Source: Hormiphora californensis
Lineage: Eukaryota; Ctenophora; Tentaculata; Cydippida; Pleurobrachiidae
Assembly: GCA_020137815.1 (NCBI GenBank)
Contig: CM035360.1
Span: 6,335,059-6,399,058 of the forward strand
DNA length: 64,000 nucleotides
Direction: 5' to 3'
Part shown: positions 46,638 to 64,000 of the stretch, piece by piece
Layout: every line of letters begins with the position of its first letter
Numbering within the stretch: position 1 is the first letter of the stretch
Notes under the pieces: model-generated
The model's input: the letters and a program-made list of their open reading frames with translations, nothing else
Database searches by the model: none
Told to the model about the DNA's origin: nothing
Translations under genes and position numbers: made by a program

Positions 46638-47725
46638 CTATAAAATTGAATCCAAAGGTCTATTGAACCCGCCCCTCCGGTTCATATACTGTCTATATTT
46701 CCTCTTAGTAAGTTTGTGAACAGCCGAGGCATTAGTAGACCCGGCCGTTTTCTTTCCCTTCGTCGTATCGAAACTACTGAATCCCATCAATTTGGCCATT
46801 TGTTCCTCCTCCAGGTTGGTTTCATCCTCCATTGCTGCACTCAGAACAGGGTCGTCATCATCATCATCAGGATAAACTGGTGGGGCAGGAGGGGCTGGAC
46901 CTGAGGGGAGAGGGGAGAGGGTTTCTTTCTGGAATTGAAATCTTAATATCACCACACGCCCAAACAGTACACACAGTACCTCACACTAATATAAACAATT
47001 GTGTACCTGCTGGGAGGGGTGGGAAGTCCATGCCATCCGGTAGGGGCGGGGCTCTCGGAGCAGTGGATGACATTCTCTTTACAGAACTGACATAGTTATC
47101 AATAGCAGAGTCAAACGTGGGTCCTGGAGGTGCCTCTGGGGTGTCTCGACTGGAGGGTGCTGGGGGTGGCGGGGGTTTGCGGTAGTCCGAGCGGCGATCT
47201 GATCTCCTGTCGTTATTACGAGGCGGGGGACTGAAAGAGAGAGAAAAGGGGGTTAAATACTGAAAATACCCTCCTCATATCACTTCTCCAAATCTACACA
47301 GTATTCAGTACAGTCTGGGTTATCGGGGTGAAATACCAGTAATTTCCTATTATATCGGAGTGTGACTGTTATAGTTAGTAACAGTGACAACACCACAATG
47401 ACATCACAGTAACGATGACGTCACAGTAACGATGACGTCAATACACTCACCTCCTATCACGTCTACCAGGACTACCCCGTCTCCCTGATCTTCTACTAGG
47501 ACTTCTAGATTTCTCCCTCCTGTCCCTGGATCTGCTTCTCCGGGGGGACCTAGATCTACGATCCCGTGGTGACCTTGATCTTCGTTCCCGAGATTTAGAG
47601 CGGGATCGACGGCCCCCTCTGGGAGGCGATCTCCTCCGTTTGCTCCTGCTGGGAGGGGATGGACCGCGGCGTTGCTGTTTTACTCGAGTTCTTCCAAACT
47701 CATCAACATCCTCATCATCACTCAT
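46638..47725 (-). CDS. SNRNP27: U4/U6.U5 tri-snRNP 27-kDa protein
   Basis: Three exons (47725-47451, 47230-47007, 46900-46638) join in frame to 253 residues. After [16 protein letters not shown] comes an Arg/Ser-rich RS domain (about residues 20-95), then a Pro-rich middle. The strongly conserved C-terminal block of the family follows: [31 protein letters not shown]. This protein is part of the U4/U6.U5 tri-snRNP and takes part in activating the spliceosome and choosing the 5' splice site. The Pro-rich middle with PPPPPAP runs is longer than I would expect for the vertebrate protein (about 155 residues), which adds most of the extra length. The start is the first Met after the upstream stop and matches the acidic start of the family. 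Confidence 0.95.
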
Positions 47726-47962
47726 TCTAAATGGGAAATAGTCAGTGTGTGAAAAGGGTGAACATTTGGAAAGATTAGAAGACACGCTGATTCAAACTCT
47801 GGTTGTATATAATGTTGTAAAATAGTTCTGGTTAACACGCAATAATAATTTATTAATTAAAAGGGTAAATCTGGAATTTAACAATGTGAAGCTCTGTCAC
47901 TGTGCCCTTTCATATAGAGATCTGATTTACAGGGATGTAGGTTTACAAAGGACATATTGTGG

Positions 47963-48749
47963 TCATTTTGCTGGTTCTAGCAGGTCCTTGATTTCCGTCT
48001 TTTCTTCCTGGCTTATATCCTGAGAGAGGGAATTAGTTGTTATTTTCTAACCCTCCTTTAAGGAATTAGTAGGTATTGTGAAAGTTAAACATCCTATGTA
48101 ACCCACAATTGTTACGAAATAACCCCTCACGACCTTCGCACGCTGCCAAGGGAGGGGGTAATGAATATATGACACCATTTCATTTATAAATCACATACCA
48201 AATCTTCAGTCTGAGACTCCTCCTCAACTACTTTCTTCAGTTTCAGTTTCAACTCTGTAACCTGGTACTCTGCCTCCTCCGCCCGGTGTGTTGTCTCTGT
48301 CAAGGACAACTCTAGCTCTTCTATCCTCCCTGCAAAACATAGTAGTCACATACCCCATACTTGCATGATAATCGATCAATGATGGAGAAAAAGGAGAAAA
48401 AGGGAGAGGTAAGATCATGTACTCTGCACTTACTTTCAAGTTCCTCGTTCTCATTTATCACAATCTCAAGGGCCTCTCTTCGTGATTCTGCTAATGTTTC
48501 ATAGTACGTTTCATTAAGGGTTCCCCCAGTTAGTGCAGTTACCATGGCCTCTGCTGCCTCATCTGACGTTCCACATCCTGTCTCAGCCAACTCCGTCTCT
48601 GTTTGTGTACACACGGACTTAGTCACCTTGGTAGGGACTCTCTTGATGGCGTCCCTCTGAGCAAGATTCTGTAGGTTTCCTATCGTTCGAAACGGTTTTC
48701 GAGTTGTCTCCATTGTTCTGTTTTCCTTGTTTACAAGATCATAATTCAT
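47963..48749 (-). CDS. Geminin-family coiled-coil protein
   Basis: Three exons (48749-48434, 48329-48199, 48019-47963) join in frame to about 167 residues. The N terminus carries a basic motif and CTQTETE, followed by a long heptad coiled coil starting TYYETLAESRREALEIVI. This corresponds to the geminin WKEVAEKRRKALYEAL motif and continues to about residue 145, ending in a short acidic tail. Geminin binds CDT1 and limits MCM loading; relatives GEMC1 and multicilin drive multiciliated cell fate. The single short coiled coil and small size fit geminin best, but CDT1 binding cannot be shown from this sequence. An internal Met (METTRKPF, 12 codons in) is an alternative start. Confidence 0.8.
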
Positions 48750-49506
48750 AACCGAGTCTAGATATCGAACACAAGTTACTATTTTTCATTCAAACTTATT
48801 GGGGGTACGGTAGGCAAAAACTTGCTCATAATGAAGTAAGGTGCCTGACCAAAATGGGCACGACAGTGTGCTTCAAATAACCTGGATGAGGCATGAGTTT
48901 GCGACTCATGTGTCTTTTTTGGACACACAGATCTGTTTAATTAGCTTGGGGTCAAGGCACCTAGTTGACCTACACGGCTGTCGCCTGATAACCGTCGAAA
49001 ACTGAAAGTTAAAACGCGAAATCAAGTTCTTAAGAAAAAAAATACCTAAAAATAAGAAGACAAGAAATTTCGAGGCACGGAAATTTAAAAATTTACATCT
49101 GAGCCGTGAATTGAAGCTTACACCGCGTGATAAAACGTGCAAAAGTAAAGCCACACAATTTCTTCCAAAATTTGACAGGGAGGCCCATAAAATCAGTTTC
49201 AAGACTGATGCCCAGTGAAAACAGGAAACTCCTTCGGGCTGGCATAAGCTCACACCGGGCCTTCTGCCCGGTTTGGTGACGCAGCTACCCCTAAACTAGC
49301 CGCGCATGGACCACATGAATGCATTGCCATGCACTATGATAATGCCATGCACATATTATGCACATATTATGTCTATGGTAATTCTGCTTGATTTTTGATT
49401 CATTTTATATGCTGTCTCTTAACATCTTCTTCAACTTTTCTAAAACTGACCATCTATTCAGTACAGCTAGTTTTTTTACGGTTCAGACATCGGGAGAGCG
49501 ACGAAA
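48750..49506. other. Intergenic with a dispersed repeat
   Basis: Region between the divergent geminin-like gene (-) and the sulfotransferase pseudogene (+). It includes a repeat copy at about 49020-49235, again near 52740-52915, and a short hairpin caccgggccttctgcccggt near 49254. Confidence 0.6.
49020..49235. repeat. Dispersed repeat, copy 1
   Basis: Contains acaagaaatttcgaggcacg, a tgaattgaag segment and tttgacagggag in the same order as copy 2 (52740-52915), with many differences. The two copies, in the same orientation, bracket the broken sulfotransferase locus. Confidence 0.75.
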
Positions 49507-51524
49507 ATGACATTTACTCGTTTCGTGTGCCGGGTAAGTTACTACAAACCATTCACACACATACCCCAAGGAACAAAGTTAATCCAAATAACTCTATGAC
49601 ACCCCTTGAGGAATGATTTTATTTACTGTGGTTCCGTTTCAGCACCGAACTTGTCTCCTGTTTGCCTCAACCATCTTTCTCCTTGGACTGTCGACGTGGT
49701 GGTTTAATGATACCTCAGCTTCCGTTGCTATAGCATCCAACCAGTACATCAACTTGATAGATGAACCTAAAACCCATGCAGTTCTGCCGACTCAAGAATC
49801 CCAAGTAGAAGAGTAGGAAGAACAAGACACAAAACGTGAAGTGCTTCTTGCCACCCTCCCTGTTGATAAACCCCCTTCGGATGCCATCGGAAGAAAGGTT
49901 CTGGAAATCCAATCGAAAGACGTGTTGGAAGGCCTCCCTGACCACTATCTGCCAGACTACAAAACCTTCTGCTGGTACGACACACACGGCCAGTTCAGCT
50001 GCCTCCCCTTTGTCTACGTCATTGGTCTGCCAAAGTGTGCTACAACAGACCTCTCACGCAAGCTCGTACTACACCCGGAGGTTGAGTTCGACCGACACGA
50101 GAAGGAGTACCACTACTGGACACGACGTCGTCTCGCCCGACCGATGAGCCTGCGGGAACGGAAAAAAGCGGGGGGGGGGCCGGCTGAAGTTTTTGAAGTC
50201 AACTTCAAAAACTTCAAAGCGAAACTTAGGGTGGAAAACTTCAAAAACTTCAAAAACTCATATCTCCTAAACCGTTGGAGATAGGCCCTATGTTGCTTCA
50301 TAACTCTTATATAAACTTGCATATTCCGAACAAGATGCACCCCTTTAAAAAGCCTATAGTCACTCATAAACCATTAAAACTGGTCTAGCCCAAAAAAAGT
50401 CATGCGCACACACAACATTATGAAAATATCCCATTATCCCTCGAATTAGATGAGGTGGAGACTTCATTTTGGCACGTACCCCCACTAACTCGAGGCCGCT
50501 GATGATTTTGGTGTCCATATTTTTTTCACTACTCCCTTCATAAAAAATTTGCATTTTGTGAGACTGGCAAAAAGGGTGTGGCCACAAAAAAAAATTTTGA
50601 AAATTTACTTCATAACTTTTAAACACTTTCTTAGCATTTTCTAGGCAATTTTTTGAGTTATAGAATGAAAATAAAATCTGTTTTTACAAAAAATTTAAAT
50701 TTTTCACACCAAATTGTGCCATGGATTTCATGGCTAGGAATAATTGTAAATATCCTAATTTGTGGTAGAAAAAGGGAAGACAAGGACGGATAACTTTGCC
50801 ACAATATGTATTAAGCATGAAACTAACCTAAACAAGTGTAATAATAGTCACTGATAGCATATAAAAGTAGTTTAGAGTTTTTGAAGTTTTTGAAGTTTTT
50901 GAAGTCAACTTCAAAAACTTCAAAAACTCAAAAAGTAGGGTGGAAAACTTCAAACTTCAAAAACTTCAGCCGGCCCCCCCCCCCAAAAAAAGCGGGCAAG
51001 GAGGATTTTATGGACTACGTTAAGGGTTTGGATGCCAGTAGAATTCGGGAGCGGAGGAATATTGTGTGGGTGGATGGAACACCGTCAACTTCGTTCGAAA
51101 TGTTTGACATCGTCCCACGATTCGTCAGTGGGAAAAATGTTATAAAACACGGAGTGATCTGAAACATTGCTGCTTTCGGCCGGATCAACGGGATCTTAGC
51201 TTGACGATCTTTTTGACGGTCGGTATCTACGTTTGCTACGTTGAACCGTGGTCCACACTGTACAGGGACAACTTTTATCTTCTGAACTTTGAGTACTATT
51301 CAAGGGACCGAGCTAAAAGTCTAGCGGAAATTTTCGAGTTTATTGGCGTATCACAGTTACCCCAAGGGGAGATTGCAGGCTGGTTCGCAAAAAATAACAT
51401 TGAAAACCATCAAAAATCGTACCCGCAAATGCTAGAGAAAACTCGAGATCTGCTAAAGAAGTTTTACAGTCCGTTCAATGCAATGCTAGTGCAAGTAACG
51501 GGAAGAGCCGAATTTTTCTTCTGA
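49507..51524 (+). pseudogene. Carbohydrate sulfotransferase pseudogene (CHST15-like), split by a transposon
   Basis: A Golgi sulfotransferase in origin. A tiny first exon (49507-49529, MTFTRFVCR) is spliced to an exon from 49643 that encodes a type II membrane anchor (TCLLFASTIFLLGLSTWWF) and stem. The PAPS-binding 5' loop is VIGLPKCATTDL. Damage: (1) an in-frame TAG at 49814-49816 in EE*EE; (2) an ~800-bp element inserted at about 50170-50985 between KKAG and KEDFMDYVKG with duplicated target bases; (3) a stop and missing middle around 51155-51240, where the 3'-phosphate-binding part of the domain should lie. The C-terminal block (FEYYSRDRAKSLAEIFEFIG ... FYSPFNAML) resumes at about 51240. 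No functional enzyme is expected. Confidence 0.88.
50170..50985. mobile_element. Hairpin-ended transposon inside the sulfotransferase pseudogene
   Basis: Left end ggggggggccggctgaagtt and right end aacttcagccggcccccccc are inverted copies, each beginning with a long G (or C) tract. Just inside both ends are clusters of the short motif cttcaaaaa in both orientations. The interior, roughly 550 bp, is AT-rich with no transposase. Flanks AAAAAAGCGGG on the left and AAAAAAGCGGG on the right indicate a target duplication of about 9-11 bp, which would suit a Mutator-like origin. Its removal restores the reading frame across the site. Confidence 0.88.
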
Positions 51525-53195
51525 AAAAATGGCTACACCAGTCACCCTGTGTACCTACACACGTTGAGTCGCTTGACACTGCACACACGTTAGTACAGAC
51601 TACATTTAGAGAAGGAAGAACTACTGATTAGTTAGTTATTATTATTATTATTAAATCTAAAATGTATACATTGGATAAAATTAGTTAGTGACTGGCTCTC
51701 CGGCACTGGTCGTTATCGAGCTTTCTATATACTAGAGTACCCGTTTGCTGGGAACCCGTGACCTGGTAAATGGTAATTGGTAAATCATTTACTGTAACGC
51801 GCGAATTTTTCCAAAAAAGCGCTGCTTTTTTACGCCGCGCGCGGAACCTAGAATTACGCGCGCAGTGTAAAATTTTAAAATTCATTGAAAATTTCCTCGC
51901 GTTTTATGTCGCCAAAAAAAGTCGACGAAAAATTCCAAATTCGTGAATTTAGAATTATAAGAACTCCGGTCAGTTCTCATCTTGCCAATCCGTTTTCCGG
52001 GAACCCCTGGCCAAAGGACATTAAAGTTCACATAACGACCAAGTTTCATATCGATTGGATAAGATTTTGGGTGGCTACGGTGAAAAATATCGTATTTTTG
52101 GCATTTTTAACTTTCCCGACGCGATTTACGACCCTTAAACATTGAGTTACGGGAAATCGCTATGGTGTAAAATGAAGTTCAAACGATTCTCTTTCCCCAC
52201 TATTGCGTTAGTTTTTTGATTTAGAGCCGTTTTCAGGGTCTTAGAAGCGTTTGAAAAAATGTAAGTATTTTTGGCGCAATGACGTCACCCCGTGACGTCA
52301 CTGTTGTAAAGATCGGATCAAAAATCTGAGCCCGTACTTACACCCGCCTTGGTCCAAAGTACCAGTGTACAAATTTTCAGGGGTCTAGCTCAAAAACTGT
52401 AGGAGGAGTAGGGAGAAAACAATTATCGGACTAACATTTTGGAATTTATTATATGGATACCGTGCCTTCACGGGAAACTACTGCAGAATACATCTATGAT
52501 CTAGTACAGACTATTCGTGTTCAACGGGTATTCCGTGTTCGCAAAGTTGTCATTAACTTTGTTATCATGCAGAATTTCATTGTACTTTTCTGAGTTTTGG
52601 TTTACAGTTTATACAACAGTGTTCAGTTCATCGCACGCACAATTCGTGGGCCTAGCCTCTCCAACGATGCGTAAATTTCACCGGATTGACAGGGCTGAGG
52701 GCATCTTGGAATTCCTAGCTCACTGCTCATTCGAAGAAAAAAAATAAGAAAACAAGAAATTTCGAGTACGAGGCACGAAGTAGAAAATTTGAGCCATGAA
52801 TTGAAGTTTACGCCGCGCGATAAAAACGCGCAAAAATAAAGCCGCGCAATTTCTTTAGAAATTTGACAGGGAGCCCATGAAATCAGTTCCAACAACAGGA
52901 AACTCTTTTTTTTGGTTTGAAAATCAAAGAACCAAAAAGGTACAAGGATCAAACTTAATCGGATTTGATAAAAAATAAAAATCCTCTTATCAGTACAAAT
53001 AAATTGATCTCAAATAAGTTAGGAACTGTCCGCTATTAGTAGGTGCAACATGTCCATGTATGTGAACTTCGATCAAACACTCCCCCGTGGCAAGTTATGT
53101 GAAAGAAGGTGTTATCAGGGGGATATATATCTCTTGTCACACACAGATCAAGTGCGCCCACCGTGCCCCAGCGCCCACTGAGACGGCGGCGAATG
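51525..53195. other. Intergenic, no supported gene; repeat copy
   Basis: 3' flank of the pseudogene and of NACA. AT-rich. Holds repeat copy 2 at about 52740-52915. Open frames such as 51885-52145 show no recognisable domain. Confidence 0.6.
52740..52915. repeat. Dispersed repeat, copy 2
   Basis: Same succession of blocks as copy 1 (acaagaaatttcgag, tgaattgaag, tttgacagggag, caggaaactc), in the same direction. Confidence 0.75.
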
Positions 53196-58353
<5,158 letters not shown>

Positions 58354-58780
58354 ACTTACTGAGCTAAAACAGAAGAATACAGAGTGTCAGATATAGAATG
58401 GGTATACAGAGTGAAATATGGAATGGGTAATGGGTATAGAATACAGATGAGAGAAATATGGGGTAGATTCAAGGAAGGATAGGAAAACAAGACACTGGGG
58501 TTACACAATTTGCAATTAATATTACGAGGTAAAAACAGACAGCATACACAACACATGAAATCATACATCACGATCAATTTATATATCGACCACCCCCCTC
58601 CCAAAGATCAATATATATCACCCTCCCAAAGTCTCCCATATTATACTACATAACCATCACTCTGGGGGTGATACCATCACTCTAGGGGTGATACGGTATT
58701 TCAAGATGGTTTTGAACCCGATACATTCTCAAGAATTGGTCCCATTGCAGCAAGAAGAAGAAACTCTATATTCCACCCTG
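58354..58780. other. Spacer between NACA and DRAP1
   Basis: NACA promoter/5' UTR and DRAP1 3' flank. A direct repeat (accatcactctgggggtgata and its near copy) lies near 58660-58692. No gene is seen. Confidence 0.6.
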
Positions 58781-59191
58781 TCAAGACGCTCCAGGCATAT
58801 TTGGAAATAGTTCTAACCCACTACCCTCCCCACCTCCATTACCCGTGGGTTCTGGGTAGGTAGGTCGTCGTTTCTTCCTCGGTACCTCTTCCTGCTCTCC
58901 CTCGTCTTCCATCCCTAGATCCGGGATCTTGGAAACCAACTCAGATAGGAAGTCATACCTCCTATCAGTCTCAATACATGACTTAAGGTGCTGAAGATTC
59001 AGTGTTTTAGCACCACGCTCCCTGGTCAGAGTATCTGCTTGGTCAAGAAGGGACGATAGGAACATTTCCAGGGCCTTGGATATTATAACAGGAACTGCAG
59101 CTGATACTTTACCCACCTCCTCATCGCTCTGCATGATCTTCTTGATCCGTGCAGGAGCAAATCTGGCATTGAACTTCTTTTTACTTGGCAT
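58781..59191 (-). CDS. DRAP1: DR1-associated corepressor (NC2 alpha), intronless
   Basis: A single open exon of 136 residues. The histone fold occupies about residues 8-90 ([57 protein letters not shown]), followed by an acidic stretch, a basic nuclear-localisation-like PRKKRR and a short Gly-rich tail. DRAP1 pairs with DR1 (NC2 beta) through histone folds and holds TBP on DNA to block TFIIB/TFIIA entry. The protein is shorter than vertebrate DRAP1 (about 205 residues) because the Pro-rich C terminus is reduced. The absence of introns in a region where nearly every other gene has many is notable. Confidence 0.95.
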   Translation of the reverse strand: MPSKKKFNARFAPARIKKIMQSDEEVGKVSAAVPVIISKALEMFLSSLLDQADTLTRERGAKTLNLQHLKSCIETDRRYDFLSELVSKIPDLGMEDEGEQEEVPRKKRRPTYPEPTGNGGGEGSGLELFPNMPGAS

Positions 59192-59492
59192 CTTATCTCA
59201 TGTTGTCATGGCTACAAGGGAGTTCACTGTCAGCAACACATGGTGTACAATGTTGCGAAATGGAACTCTGTTCCAGAGCATGGAAGCCTCGTGCTCTTCG
59301 CGCGTTTTTTGAGCAACGAAGTGCCTACGAATGGGTTTTTGTACGGCGCGTACTGCTAGTCGCTGTGGGGATGTTGCAAATGTGTCCCACTTTTAGTACA
59401 AACTGTACCGTGTATAATTATGGCTTAACGAAATACGGAATACATTATACACACACAAATTATACACTCTACACACACTAATCCTTATATCT
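59192..59492. other. Spacer between DRAP1 and ARPC1
   Basis: About 300 bp. Serves as DRAP1 promoter and ARPC1 3' flank. Contains a tract of tacacacac/ttatacactctacacacac near 59445-59480. Confidence 0.6.
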
Positions 59493-63719
<4,227 letters not shown>

Positions 63720-64000
63720 CTGGGGAGGGAGATTGTTGGGATATCTTAATTGAGCAAATTAAGAACTAAATCGGTTAGGGAGAGTACGATGACATTTTTG
63801 ATTACTTTAATTGGGGTTTAACTAGGGTAAACTGGGGTAAAATGGTCCACGGGGTAAAATGGCACATGTATGGGGTAAAATGGTCCTAGTTATTACATGT
63901 AGTCACGTGACTTTTCCTCCAGCGGAGACCTGCTCGTTCTGTTCCGAATTTTTGCTTTAAAACTGCTGTAATTTCTGTTTGAGTTGGCCGATTTTAATTT
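63720..64000. other. ARPC1 upstream intron, partial
   Basis: AT-rich intron sequence with four copies of ggggtaaaatgg near 63830-63890. The missing first ARPC1 exon is not recognised before the end of the window. Confidence 0.6.

Overview
The window is nuclear DNA from an animal. All recognisable genes are split by GT-AG introns, mostly about 100-200 nt, and several belong to metazoan or broadly eukaryotic families: a geminin-family replication regulator, a PHF20-type Tudor/AT-hook/zinc-finger/PHD protein, aspartyl beta-hydroxylase (ASPH) relatives, a seven-transmembrane receptor, NACA, ARPC1, DRAP1 and SNRNP27. Compact genes with short introns, mixed with (GA)n/(CT)n tracts and long hairpin transposons, suggest an early-branching animal such as a sponge. 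The species cannot be fixed from the sequence.

Layout. Bases 1-3412 are a ~505-bp satellite that reverses direction near 1872. An ABHD1/ABHD3-like alpha/beta hydrolase (+, about 3982-12934) carries an orphan type I membrane protein on the opposite strand inside one of its introns (7188-8764). A rhodopsin-like GPCR follows on the minus strand (13356-15379), converging with the hydrolase. From 15.4 to 23.1 kb there is no firmly supported gene; it holds hairpin elements and a ~0.9-kb CTGT tetranucleotide array. Two tandem ASPH-like genes (+, 23216-25114 and 25470-32680) share an N-terminal plan, one transmembrane segment and E/P/V/A repeats. Only the second has TPR-like and hydroxylase-like regions, and the hydroxylase domain appears catalytically dead.

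A PHF20-like chromatin reader (-, 45984-33251) converges on the second ASPH gene and is damaged by apparent frameshifts and a corrupted stretch (about 40.6-41.7 kb). Next come SNRNP27 (-), a geminin-family gene (-) and a carbohydrate sulfotransferase pseudogene (+) split by a transposon. They are followed by NACA (-, 58353-53196) with a long proline-rich exon reminiscent of vertebrate skNAC, an intronless DRAP1 (-), and ARPC1 (-, 5' end beyond the window). One ARPC1 intron holds an intronless F-box/LRR gene in the same orientation.

The most striking theme is structural. At least six long, nearly symmetric inverted-repeat elements (about 0.7-1.3 kb) of different sequence families, plus shorter MITEs and hairpins, sit mostly in introns or inside a broken gene. 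Any that are transcribed would fold into long double-stranded RNA. Several genes also show one- or two-base frame breaks at low-complexity runs, which look more like assembly errors than gene death. All intron-exon structures were read by hand from splice signals and frame continuity, so boundaries may be off by a base or two.
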